From: Sanchytrium tribonematis
Lineage: Eukaryota; Sanchytriomycota; Sanchytriomycetes; Sanchytriales; Sanchytriaceae
Assembly (NCBI GenBank): GCA_018985235.1
Contig: JADGIG010000168.1
Span: 1 to 14,535, forward strand
Reading direction: 5' to 3'
Length of the DNA: 14,535 nucleotides
Below are positions 1-7,761 of this stretch, one piece after another (within the stretch, counting starts at the first letter, position 1; every line of letters starts with the position of its first letter). Both the position numbers and the translations under genes were made by a program. A model generated the notes under the pieces. It saw nothing but the letters and a program-made list of their open reading frames with translations, had not been told where the DNA came from and made no database searches.

Positions 1-103
1 AGACACCTAAAATCATGCACAGCTTACAAAAATATTCAAAAATAGGATACCATAATGACCATATACCCCCGAATAGCTTTCTCCATATGATAGCGCATAC
101 CAT
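1..103 (-). CDS. Possible 5' end of a small hydrophobic protein, cut by the window edge
   Basis: An ATG at 103..101 opens a frame that stays open for 34 codons to the left edge. The frame is rich in Trp, Ile, Phe, Leu and Cys (begins MVCAIIWRKLFGGIW), which would suit a membrane segment or signal anchor. It would begin 52 bp downstream of the mannosyltransferase stop on the same strand, a spacing normal for this window. The opposite strand is also open in one frame here (from 3 to about 116), so the strand is not certain. I do not recognise the family. Confidence 0.3.
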   Translation of the reverse strand, partial: MVCAIIWRKLFGGIWSLWYPIFEYFCKLCMILGV

Positions 104-151
104 TTATACCGGATTGTGAATAAATAACAATTACAAATAATCCATATCCTT

Positions 152-157
152 TTTATT
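152..157 (-). terminator. AATAAA poly(A) signal overlapping the PMT stop codon
   Basis: On the minus strand the stop TAA at 158..156 is followed directly by TAAAA, forming AATAAA from its second base. This is the canonical eukaryotic poly(A) hexamer in the expected orientation. Confidence 0.6.
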
Positions 158-2490
158 AATTTACAAAATGCCAAGTACTTTTCCACTGTAAATGTTTTAA
201 ATGTTCATTCGGATAATCAAATCCAAAAGCGAGGGGTGAAAATAAATAGAACCCGACAAAAACAGCAATGGTATATGACAGCACCACAGCATATCCTAAA
301 ATTTTGCGGATACCTTCCTTGTTTTGAAGGAAAAAGTGATCTAATAAGAAAATATTCACAAAGATACTGAAGTAGAGAGAAGGATAATAGTGGTGCAAAT
401 AAAGCACCCTTCCCATCAAGTAAAAAGGTAGATAATGTAAAATGTAACCCAAAACAAATATACGCCCGAATGTTGTATAATTTTGCCAATCTTCTACATA
501 AAAAACAAGTACCTTCTTTCCAATTAGACATTTTTCGCTTTCTTCTAACTGTATAAAATCCTAGAGAGACGATATATGTCACAATGGCAAAAAATGAAGG
601 AATCCAAACCAACGGATTACCAAACATGTAATATTTTGGCTTATTATCTTCCCAACCACACATTCGAATTCCGCGTTTCATCAAAGGCCAATCCTCCGCA
701 TTACTGACCAATCCATCCCATTCCTTATCTGGATCCGCCACTAGAGCATTGTTACTTGCCCATTGAGCAACATTATGGTGTACAATATCTCTCCATAGAC
801 TGGTCTTGTAATTTCTTGGCGTTCCTGGTGGAAGTAAATCATTATAGTGATGCTCTATATTCCATATAACTGAGGAATCTTTAGCATTTTCTCGAACGCA
901 GAGTACTTCGTGCTGTTTGAATCCCCACTCAGGGAGAGCTTTTGGGTGTGTTGCTAAATAACAACCACTATTTTTATGCTTAAGTCGAAACTGAGTCGTT
1001 AAAGCTTTGATTTTACGCTGTCTCTCGCCAGGTTGATTTAGATTTTCAGGCTCATCACCAATGACAGGATAATCATCAAAATCCTCTTTAAAATCTATCT
1101 CACCACTGGATTTTGTTTCCTGTACTATTTCAAATACCCAAACATCATTGCTATCTCCAAAAGAATTGTTACCATAGGCAGACACCTCCCATGCCCATTT
1201 AGATACTGGTGCGGCTATTGGGTGAGAATGTAAATTTCTATCTGTAGATTTGTGAACCAATCTCACTTCATCCAAATGTCTCAGATATTGAATGTTCTGC
1301 TTCTGCTGTTCGTTGTATTCTCTAGGCTGTTCTCCGTCAAATTCAGGCACTTTAGAACCATGTCTAATTGGAAATATTTGCCATCTGTTATTGTCATCTC
1401 TAAAATGATAACAAGTAATCTGCTGTTGTTTTGATCCTTGAGGGTATAAATGCGGATGAGAATGCAAGAGACCACCACTATATGCTGTATTTTTAAGTGT
1501 AACAACACTTCCTACAGCAACATATAAAGGATTTCTATGTAAATCAGTTCCTTTGAGTCCAGCTTGAAATAAGCTCGACATGTGAGAATCACCATTACCG
1601 GAATTTGTAAGAATTGTAAAGTGTAAAACGTACATTATGGTATAAACAGTCAATGGAACAATTATTAATGCAATAATGCGAGAAATCCAATGAAGTCCAT
1701 ATACTTGCAAAGGCATTCTTAAATCACCCCAATATTCCCACAATTCGTAAATTGTGTTGATTCCTACTAAAGCAACAAAGAATAAACCAACCCATTTTAC
1801 AGAAGCCACTGCACCCAGAGATGCGCCCAAAAGTGTCATCCATACAAATTTTTCAATACTAAGAGGATGCTTTAAGGTTTTAATAAAGAAGTACAAACTA
1901 AGGGAAGTGAAAAATAATAGGAATGGATCCAATAAAATAAATCTAGTGATAACATTTAAGCCAACTTCGCAAAGAACACACCAAGTAGCAAGATGCTTGC
2001 TAACTGTCGTAATTGGGAGTTCTTTTGCGATTAAATACGTTAAAGGAACTAGAGCACTTCCAAATAAGGCACAAAATATCCTCATTCCCACATAATTAAC
2101 ATCGCCATATTCTTTACCAGATTCAAATCCGAATCCACCTGTATAACCACTGAGTAACATGCCTAAGGAGACCAGCATCTTTCCCAAAGGGGGATGCACA
2201 TCAAAATAAAATGATTGGCCTAAATAATAGGACCCAAATTTGCCGAAATGCGCCTCATCCCAAGTCACTCTCTTTGATGCACTTATATTATACATTCGAG
2301 TGACTAATCCCAATATGGTATATATTCCGACCCAAAATAAATTTTTGTAAAATTCTCTATCATAATCATCGACATGAGCATATTTTTGAATAATCGGAGT
2401 TTCAATTAAATTATCTCTTTTAAATATTCCGTCATCAACAGGATTTAATGGCTGATCATCCCACTTTTTGATACGATTTCTAATTTCCAT
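156..2490 (-). CDS. PMT2: Protein O-mannosyltransferase, PMT2 family (two exons)
   Basis: Dolichyl-phosphate-mannose:protein O-mannosyltransferase of the ER membrane, which starts O-mannosylation of Ser/Thr on secreted and wall proteins; PMT2 members usually pair with a PMT1 member. The CDS is join(2490..513, 493..156), 771 aa, close to the family length. The ATG at 2490 is the first in frame; the frame upstream of it has only a TTG. Visible are the catalytic Asp-Glu in VTWDEAHFGKF (residues 78-79), FDVHPPLGKML (96-106), many hydrophobic segments, MSSLFQAGLKGTD before the lumenal loop, and three MIR repeats at about 325-520 (LLHSHPHLYPQGSKQQQ, LVHKSTDRNLHSHP, RLKHKNSGCYLATHP). C-terminal membrane segments follow, ending in WHFVN. 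FDVHPPLGKML and the SG..Y pattern after it separate PMT2 from PMT1 and PMT4. A 19-nt intron near codon 660 otherwise shifts the frame. The stop codon overlaps an AATAAA signal. Confidence 0.95.
494..512 (-). other. 19-nt spliceosomal intron in the PMT gene
   Basis: Read on the minus strand the segment is GTACTTGTTTTTTATGTAG, with GT...AG ends. Removing it joins SNWKE to EDWQNYTTFGRIFVLGY and on to HYLPFYLMGRVLYLHHYYP, the conserved PMT C-terminal membrane region. Without removal the frame goes out of register and yields an unrelated tail. The length is not a multiple of three, so retention would destroy the reading frame. Confidence 0.88.
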
Positions 2491-2512
2491 TTGAAATATT
2501 TTCAATGAAACC

Positions 2513-2519
2513 GACGTCA
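2513..2519. promoter_or_regulatory. CRE/bZIP-like site upstream of PMT
   Basis: GACGTCA matches seven of eight bases of the CRE palindrome TGACGTCA; the minus strand reads TGACGTCGG. It lies about 22 bp before the PMT start codon, in the 247-bp stretch (2491..2737) between PMT and the candidate micro-gene. bZIP regulators of ER capacity bind related sites, so it could regulate an ER glycosylation gene, but one short match is weak evidence. I see nothing else clear in this stretch. Confidence 0.25.
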
Positions 2520-2737
2520 CACAGGTGATTTTTTGCAATCAACTTGTGTAAAAACTTGACCTGGAAAATATTTATAATTGATTTTTGAAGAACATTCCAA
2601 AAGCTCAAGTTATACCGGAATGACACTGAATTGATCGTTGTAATTTTACCTCAAACTATTGTTAGGTTTACGTGGGATACTATCATTAAATCTCCCTCAA
2701 TAGACTTGGTGGAGGTGGATTTCCGGATAGCAGCATC

Positions 2738-2940
2738 ATGGCGCCTTTTTATGACAGAAGTAACCCAGATTTTAATGATGGCCGAAATAGAATGTTTATT
2801 TGGAGCGCATATCAAAACGTACAATGAGCTTAAAATTTGTAGCAGATATCAGATGTTTTAAACATTTAAACTAGGACAAGTTCCAAAATGCAAAAACTGA
2901 AGTGACGAACCGGTGGAAAGATGTATCAAGTCTTTCGTAA
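2738..2940 (+). CDS. Candidate micro-gene with two tiny introns (uncertain)
   Basis: From the ATG at 2738 a frame reads MAPFYDRSNPDFNDGRNRMF and on to WSAYQN. It can be extended through two GT...AG segments of 24 nt (2819..2842) and 20 nt (2855..2874) to QISD and then DKFQNAKTEVTNRWKD, stopping at TAA 2938..2940: join(2738..2818, 2843..2854, 2875..2940), 52 aa. The same frame is open before the ATG back to a TAA at 2687, so an upstream exon is possible. An AATAAA lies at 2968..2973. The intron sizes match those of confident genes here. I do not recognise the product, and with no homology the model could be coincidence. An ATG-poor open frame in another register (2589..2861) also covers this stretch. 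Confidence 0.35.
2819..2842 (+). other. Candidate 24-nt intron in the micro-gene
   Basis: Begins GTACAATG and ends ATTTGTAG, with donor and acceptor similar to the 19-nt PMT intron. An in-frame TGA lies just inside the donor, so the upstream frame needs its removal to continue. Confidence 0.35.
2855..2874 (+). other. Candidate 20-nt intron in the micro-gene
   Basis: The segment GTTTTAAACATTTAAACTAG removes an in-frame TAA and joins a short exon to one encoding DKFQNAKTEVTNRWKD. It rests only on GT...AG ends, length and frame continuity. Confidence 0.3.
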
Positions 2941-2994
2941 AAGACTGCCTTCTGCAAGACTCGGCTCAATAAAGTGGGGTTAAATGGTAAATTT

Positions 2995-5376
2995 CTAAAA
3001 ATTTTCTTGATGAAAATGGAGAACTGTTCTGTTTTGACTTTTGAGTGTTTGACTGACACAAATTTCCTTAATTTCTTGGCATAAATCTGGTGGTGCGCAT
3101 GAAAATATACCAATATCTTTAGATGGATGGTTTTCTGTGAGTTCGGTGAAAATCGTGTTCCAGTGTGGTTTGCCGTCAAAAGTAGGATATTTTAACCCTT
3201 TCCACATTTTCGAATTATTGCTATCATATGAAATGCTTTGTGTATCTTTTAAATTTTTTGGCCCACTAAGATAAATATAAGTTTCTATTTCTTGACAGTC
3301 TTGGACTTGTCTCAATATTTCTGTAAACCATTCAAAACTGTCTGGGTCCCTGCATATCCAAAATAAATACACTTTCTCAACATCCGATCGATTTTCTGAT
3401 TTCCTAATAAATAATTCTTTAATGACACTAGCGAATGGGGTGATTCCAATTCCCACCCCAACAAGCAAGGAGATTTTAAATTGAAAAACGTCATTGGAGC
3501 TGCTGCCAAATGGACCATCGAAGTATAATTTAGGCAAATTTGGAATTGTTACATCGCAGCCAGTGTCAAAATCGACTCCACATTCTTTTGCTAGTTTTTT
3601 CGACCAATCACCTTTGCATCGCATATTTATGTTAAAATATCCGTCACTTGGCGCATTTGATAGGGTAAATGGATGGTATTGAAAGTAAGAGATAGACTTG
3701 CAATTTAAAAATATGTACATCCCCGCCTTTGTCTTTCTAACGAAGTTTTTACCACCATATGACTTTGGGATCTTAAAGGTCATTTCTAAAACATTCGATC
3801 CTCTCTTCATTACCGAGGTCATTTTTAATGGCTTCCTTCTTCCAAAATTTCTAATGATGATGCTTTCCGCAATGAAAAATAATAATCCAATTATGGAATA
3901 TCTTATAAAAGTGCCCCCTACTGCACAAGTCTCAGGTTCTCCCAACAATTTTCCAACAAAACAGTACATTCCATGTGGTATAGTGACGACATATGTTGCC
4001 AACCATAAATAATGAGAATAATAAAAGATTTCGAAATGTGTTTGTTTAACTTTGCTCATTCCACCAGTTAAAGCTAAGAAAAAGAGTACTTCCAGAACTA
4101 GCCCAGTAATGCCAGGCACAGATCTAGTTAGAAGGTACAAGGTGGAGAGGTTTAAATTGCCATATATAAATAAATAGTTATATATGTGAGCAATAACATG
4201 CAAAATAGCAGACAGAACCGTCATTATTCCTAATACTTTATGAAACTCAATAGAATGATCAAAAGGCATTACATTTGACAAAACAGAGGACCTTATCATT
4301 GTCAGGAATTTGCGGCTCATTGATATCAGCAGTAGCGATGAATTAAAATTAATGATAGCAGCAGCACCTTTAGCAATACCCAAAAAGGGTCCAAATAGTT
4401 CATAAACTGCTACTCTATTGGTGTATGTTGCATAATAGATCCAAAATAGTGCCGCACATATTGCAAAATAAATTATCAACACCAAAAATTTAGCAGACCC
4501 ATGTGTAAAAAAACTTACAATTCTGTACCAGCACTTTTCTGACCAAGACAAAGGTTCTGCAATTGCACGTCTACCTAATGTAGTTTGATATACGCTGGAG
4601 TTTTGAGATTTTGGACTTTCCGAATTAACATAAGTTTTTCTAATACTTTGTTTGGCTTTGGAAGCTTTTCTCTTTTTGCTTTTTCTAGCTAAAGTGTCGA
4701 CATAGGCATCGACAGGAATATAGTTCGTTGGACTACCTAATTTTGGTCTTTCACAAGAGAGATAATAGCTATTTAGGTTTTCAGCTTCCAAAATTTGTTT
4801 TTGAAGTTGTAATTCCTTAGGTTCTTTTGGCAGCGGTTTCTTTACATCCTGGAGTCTGCCAGTTTTCCTTCTATGAGATTTCCTGCTCGGTGAATTGCTC
4901 TGAATACGTTTACTAGATCTTGGTAATGGTACGGGTTTAATTACAATCGATATATCCTTATGAGGCGGTGAAGGCTCTTTTTCTTCTTCTTCCTCCGAGG
5001 AAGAAAGAATGAGGTCACTGAGTGTACTGTCTTTTTTGTCAAATAATTTTTTTCTGACTCTACGTGGTTTGGTATTTTCTTTTCTGACGGGCTGAAATTC
5101 TATTGCAACTTTTTCATTATCATCTTTTGGAGAATTATAATCTATTTCAGTGACTCGTGGCTCTTCTTTATGAGAATTCTTCCTTGGCCTTATCATTTCT
5201 AATTTTGAATCTTCATCAGAATCTGAATTAAACAATTCCGATACAGTTTCTTCCGTTTTATCATTTCTTAAAAAATCAAAGTATTTCCCAATATTCCTTG
5301 GCTTGGGAGCTTTGACTGTATTAGTGGTAGTAAATACAGAGTCTGTATCGCTCATGTCAAAATTCGAATTTTTCAT
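2995..5376 (-). CDS. NOX: NADPH oxidase paralogue with a long charged N-terminal extension
   Basis: Membrane flavocytochrome moving electrons from cytosolic NADPH through FAD and two hemes to oxygen, giving superoxide. The 793-aa frame is uninterrupted and starts with ATG. Residues 1-280 form a charged, low-complexity region with Ser/Glu runs (SSSEEEEEKEPSPP, 125-138), basic clusters (RKSKKRKASK) and a class I SH3-ligand-like KPLPKEP (180-186). The oxidase core follows: membrane segments from about 295, heme-ligand His at 379 and 393 and at 455 and 468 (spacings 14 and 13, as in NOX2), FAD-binding HPFTLS (568-573), NADPH-binding VGVGIGITPFAS (639-650), FWICRD (672-677), and a C terminus in HFHQENF. 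No EF hands are visible. The usual Cys-Gly-Pro near the end is Cys-Ala-Pro (760-762). It is more diverged than the second oxidase at the right end of the window. Confidence 0.92.
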   Translation of the reverse strand: MKNSNFDMSDTDSVFTTTNTVKAPKPRNIGKYFDFLRNDKTEETVSELFNSDSDEDSKLEMIRPRKNSHKEEPRVTEIDYNSPKDDNEKVAIEFQPVRKENTKPRRVRKKLFDKKDSTLSDLILSSSEEEEEKEPSPPHKDISIVIKPVPLPRSSKRIQSNSPSRKSHRRKTGRLQDVKKPLPKEPKELQLQKQILEAENLNSYYLSCERPKLGSPTNYIPVDAYVDTLARKSKKRKASKAKQSIRKTYVNSESPKSQNSSVYQTTLGRRAIAEPLSWSEKCWYRIVSFFTHGSAKFLVLIIYFAICAALFWIYYATYTNRVAVYELFGPFLGIAKGAAAIINFNSSLLLISMSRKFLTMIRSSVLSNVMPFDHSIEFHKVLGIMTVLSAILHVIAHIYNYLFIYGNLNLSTLYLLTRSVPGITGLVLEVLFFLALTGGMSKVKQTHFEIFYYSHYLWLATYVVTIPHGMYCFVGKLLGEPETCAVGGTFIRYSIIGLLFFIAESIIIRNFGRRKPLKMTSVMKRGSNVLEMTFKIPKSYGGKNFVRKTKAGMYIFLNCKSISYFQYHPFTLSNAPSDGYFNINMRCKGDWSKKLAKECGVDFDTGCDVTIPNLPKLYFDGPFGSSSNDVFQFKISLLVGVGIGITPFASVIKELFIRKSENRSDVEKVYLFWICRDPDSFEWFTEILRQVQDCQEIETYIYLSGPKNLKDTQSISYDSNNSKMWKGLKYPTFDGKPHWNTIFTELTENHPSKDIGIFSCAPPDLCQEIKEICVSQTLKSQNRTVLHFHQENF

Positions 5377-5399
5377 TTAAGTACAATGAGAAATTTAGC

Positions 5400-5406
5400 T
5401 GATTGG
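5400..5406 (-). promoter_or_regulatory. CCAATCA box between the oxidase and the coiled-coil gene
   Basis: TGATTGG on the plus strand is CCAATCA on the minus strand, 24 bp before the oxidase ATG. The 102-bp gap (5377..5478) separates two divergent start codons, so this could be a shared CCAAT (HAP/NF-Y) element. The sequence gatataaaag ends 5 bp before the coiled-coil ATG, too close for a standard TATA box. Confidence 0.4.
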
Positions 5407-5478
5407 ATGCAAGAATTAAATCTTTGAATTTTTTGTGAGTTAACTTGAAAATATTTATCAGTTTGATATAAAAGTGTA

Positions 5479-5856
5479 ATGAATGTCGCAGAATTAGAAA
5501 AATCTAAAGAAAGTCTTGTAAAACTCCAGTTGTTATCCAAGGAATACAATAATTATAGAGTTGAAATGCAGGAATTGATAGCAACTATCAACAGAGAAAA
5601 TTTCTCAAAAGTCGCATTGCTAGAAGAAAGTAATTCTAGGTTAGAATCAGAAATTCATTTTTTGACAAGGAAAAACGAATTGCTCAAAGCCAAAGAGACT
5701 GAGCTGTGTCTTGATTTAATAAAGCAGAAATCAAGATTAGAAGAAAATGAGAAGAAACTCGAGCAAGATATAGTGAATCTGAAAAAATTTGTTGTTGAAA
5801 AATGGAATACGAAAATTTCCAACATTGTTAGTTTGATTCAAGATTTACTGAAATAA
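5479..5856 (+). CDS. Small coiled-coil protein of unknown function
   Basis: A 125-aa frame from ATG to TAA. Nearly the whole chain is Glu/Lys/Leu-rich with heptad-like spacing of hydrophobic residues (for example LEESNSRLESEIHFL and KELCLDL-type stretches, roughly residues 5-108). It ends in a short non-charged segment, ISNIVSLIQDLLK. There is no signal peptide or membrane segment. The size and architecture would suit a kinetochore, spindle or vesicle-tether subunit, but no diagnostic domain is visible and I do not assign one. It is divergent from the first oxidase (102 bp between start codons) and convergent with DUS3, whose stop is 6 bp away. The stop codon lies inside an AATAAA hexamer. 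The absence of stops over 125 codons and the coherent composition support it as real. Confidence 0.8.
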   Translation: MNVAELEKSKESLVKLQLLSKEYNNYRVEMQELIATINRENFSKVALLEESNSRLESEIHFLTRKNELLKAKETELCLDLIKQKSRLEENEKKLEQDIVNLKKFVVEKWNTKISNIVSLIQDLLK

Positions 5857-5857
5857 A
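5852..5857 (+). terminator. AATAAA poly(A) signal containing the coiled-coil gene stop
   Basis: The stop TAA (5854..5856) is the centre of AATAAA. Cleavage 10-30 nt downstream would fall inside the 3' end of the convergent DUS3 coding region. Confidence 0.6.
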
Positions 5858-5862
5858 GTTAA

Positions 5863-7443
5863 TTAAGAATAGGATTGTGCTTTGTGTTTTGGTTTGAATG
5901 TGAAATTTGCATCGGAAGGTCCTAGAAATATTTCACTTAGCCTAATCCAATCGGACGGATTCTCAGATCCCATCCAGGTTTCCAATTCATTTCGACCCCA
6001 CCATCTCTCAGGCCTCAAATTAATTTGATGAGGCACCCTTTCAAGAATGGGAAATGGGACATATCTGTGAGCAAAGGACCACCACTCGCAAAAGAATCTC
6101 CGTACTTTTTCAATACCCATAGAGTCTGTTCCAAAATGCTCCATTCCGTAATCACAAAATTGTTTAACCATGGTGAGTCTTTCCGTAGCAGACTTGTCTA
6201 TGTGCTTTCTCTCTTTAATTTCTTGAAAAATCCATGGTTTAATCAGAGCACCCCGAGCAATTAATATCCCGTTAATTTCAGTACTTTCCATGTGTTCGAA
6301 ATATTCTGTACAGCTTGTAACATCACCGTTTCCAAAGAATGCCATCTTATTGCAAAGTTTGCTGCAGTTGGCCATGTAGTCCCAATCTGCCAATCTAGAA
6401 TATCTTTGTTCCCTAGAACGACCATGAATAGATGCCATGTCAAAACCATTATTCTCAAGTACCGGGATCATTTCATGAGCTACGTTTTTGCCATCTTTGA
6501 TACCAGTCCTCATTTTGACTGTGAATAGCGGAACATTCTCTTCTGGATCTGTAAGACTTGTATCCATTGACAAAAGCGACTCTTTCTTGTAGCTAAGAGC
6601 ATCAGACATAGATTCTAAAATCTGTTCCAATTGAGATTTCTTAGACAAAAGGCTAGCACCTATTCCTCTTTGGTAGGCGCCATCAATAGGACAGCATATA
6701 TTTAAATCAACGAAATCAACCTGGCAATGTTTTCTGATTAACTGGCATGTTTTGTGCACAACATCTACTTTACTTGCCGCAATTTGCACACCAAAATTCT
6801 CTTCAGACGCATGTCTTTTAAAAGTAAGCCAGTCCGAGTTTTTACCTTGCAATATAGACGTAGAAAGTGCCATTTCACCACAAGTGATATCTGCTCCAAA
6901 AGATTTACAAAGTCTTCGAAATGCGACATGCCCATGCGTCGTAAGTGGTGCGCAATAAGTTTTTCCACTTTTGAACATTTCGGTTCTTTTTCTTTCTTTA
7001 ATTGCAGAAATTTCTCTACAAGTGGGTTTAATGTAGCCATCAATGTTGATGTCTTTCTCAATTCTTGCAACAGGTTCAAAAGCATATTTTTTCTTTCTAA
7101 GCAAACCTTGTGATTCATGATCTAATATATTGAGCAAAGGAATACTTGTTTTTTCATTGTGAATGGTACATCTACATTTTATGCCATATTGACAATCAAG
7201 ACCATGTGGGCATGTATACGGCAAGTTATCTGGTTTGGTTTTCTCGAATTCTTCTACATCGTGAGAGTATTTACAAATTTCATTGGTACAACTCTGACCT
7301 TTGGCTATTTTTCCACAAAGATTTGGAGTATTTGCAGGTTGAGCTAGTTTTCTACAGTCTATATCAAGACGCATTCCATCCTCAAACGGCTTAGGATTTG
7401 ACAAAGAAAATTCAGACTTTATTTTCGCAATATGATCCGTCAT
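5863..7443 (-). CDS. DUS3: tRNA-dihydrouridine(47) synthase [NAD(P)+], Dus3
   Basis: Flavoenzyme that reduces uridine 47 in the variable loop of cytoplasmic tRNAs to dihydrouridine, using FMN and NAD(P)H. The 526-aa frame starts with ATG and has no interruption. Two N-terminal CCCH zinc fingers are visible: C43-x8-C52-x4-C57-x3-H61, and a second around C78, C84, C90 and H95. The TIM-barrel Dus domain (about 160-410) shows YCAPLTTHGHVAFRRLCKSF, GADITCGEM, DFVDLNICCPID with the catalytic Cys at 251, VKMRTG, IHGRSREQRYSRLADWDY, FFGNGDV and GILIARGALIKPWIF. The C-terminal helical region has EKVRRFFCEW, LERVPHQINLRP and ISEIFLGP-like sequence, ending FKPKHKAQSYS. The CCCH fingers and the HGRSREQRY block separate Dus3 from Dus1, Dus2 and Dus4. 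It converges with the coiled-coil gene, with stop codons 6 bp apart. Confidence 0.97.
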   Translation of the reverse strand: MTDHIAKIKSEFSLSNPKPFEDGMRLDIDCRKLAQPANTPNLCGKIAKGQSCTNEICKYSHDVEEFEKTKPDNLPYTCPHGLDCQYGIKCRCTIHNEKTSIPLLNILDHESQGLLRKKKYAFEPVARIEKDINIDGYIKPTCREISAIKERKRTEMFKSGKTYCAPLTTHGHVAFRRLCKSFGADITCGEMALSTSILQGKNSDWLTFKRHASEENFGVQIAASKVDVVHKTCQLIRKHCQVDFVDLNICCPIDGAYQRGIGASLLSKKSQLEQILESMSDALSYKKESLLSMDTSLTDPEENVPLFTVKMRTGIKDGKNVAHEMIPVLENNGFDMASIHGRSREQRYSRLADWDYMANCSKLCNKMAFFGNGDVTSCTEYFEHMESTEINGILIARGALIKPWIFQEIKERKHIDKSATERLTMVKQFCDYGMEHFGTDSMGIEKVRRFFCEWWSFAHRYVPFPILERVPHQINLRPERWWGRNELETWMGSENPSDWIRLSEIFLGPSDANFTFKPKHKAQSYS

Positions 7444-7623
7444 TTTAAGGAGGCTTCCGTCAAAGTTTATTTTATAGTTATTAGTTATAAGGATAGAATT
7501 TCGAATTTAGATTTTTACCAATGGAAAGAGCATCATAAATTTAATTGAAATTCGAATTGGTGAAACTTTCATCATAAAAACTAATAAAAGTTGGATCGAA
7601 CAGTAAGAAATTTGATGTCTGAT

Positions 7624-7702
7624 CACAGAATTCAGAATAGTTGTTTGCATCAATCACTTCTCACAAATCACAGAAGAAATCCTTGCTCATAAAAGCACAG
7701 AA
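7624..7702 (+). repeat. Three CACAGAA repeats upstream of the protease
   Basis: CACAGAA occurs at 7624, 7669 and 7696, all in the same orientation, within 79 bp and 60-138 bp before the protease ATG. Repeated short motifs in a promoter can be activator sites, but a 7-mer in AT-rich DNA may recur by chance. Confidence 0.25.
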
Positions 7703-7715
7703 CTTCAAGACACCT

Positions 7716-7722
7716 TGATTGG
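7716..7722 (-). promoter_or_regulatory. CCAATCA box upstream of the M43 protease
   Basis: TGATTGG on the plus strand, 39 bp before the protease start codon. It has the same heptamer as the box before the first oxidase. Confidence 0.4.
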
Positions 7723-7761
7723 CTAGTAATACAGAAAAAACGGAAGTAGTCATAAGTTCAA

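Larger units (their letters stand above)
7444..7761. other. Intergenic region between divergent DUS3 and M43 protease genes
   Basis: This 318-bp AT-rich stretch separates two divergent start codons, so it must hold both promoters. It contains a CCAATCA box near the protease, three CACAGAA copies (7624..7630, 7669..7675, 7696..7702), and two palindrome-like ATTCGAAT-type motifs near 7500 and 7550. An ATG at 7615 opens only 25 codons; I do not call it a gene. No tRNA or other RNA gene was recognised. Confidence 0.6.

Noticed and set aside
156-452. A separate small gene or a frameshifted pseudogene at the end of PMT
   Set aside because: The frame has no ATG at its start and encodes the conserved PMT C-terminal region; a 19-nt GT...AG intron joins it precisely to the main exon, so neither a new gene nor a broken gene is needed.
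2589-2861. A plus-strand gene in the long open frame next to PMT
   Set aside because: There is no ATG until near its end and the composition is not protein-like; the frame may be open by chance. The micro-gene model in another frame is slightly better but also weak.
6754-7113. Antisense frames of up to 119 codons inside DUS3
   Set aside because: They lie wholly within a well-conserved gene and have no recognisable features; they are shadows of it.
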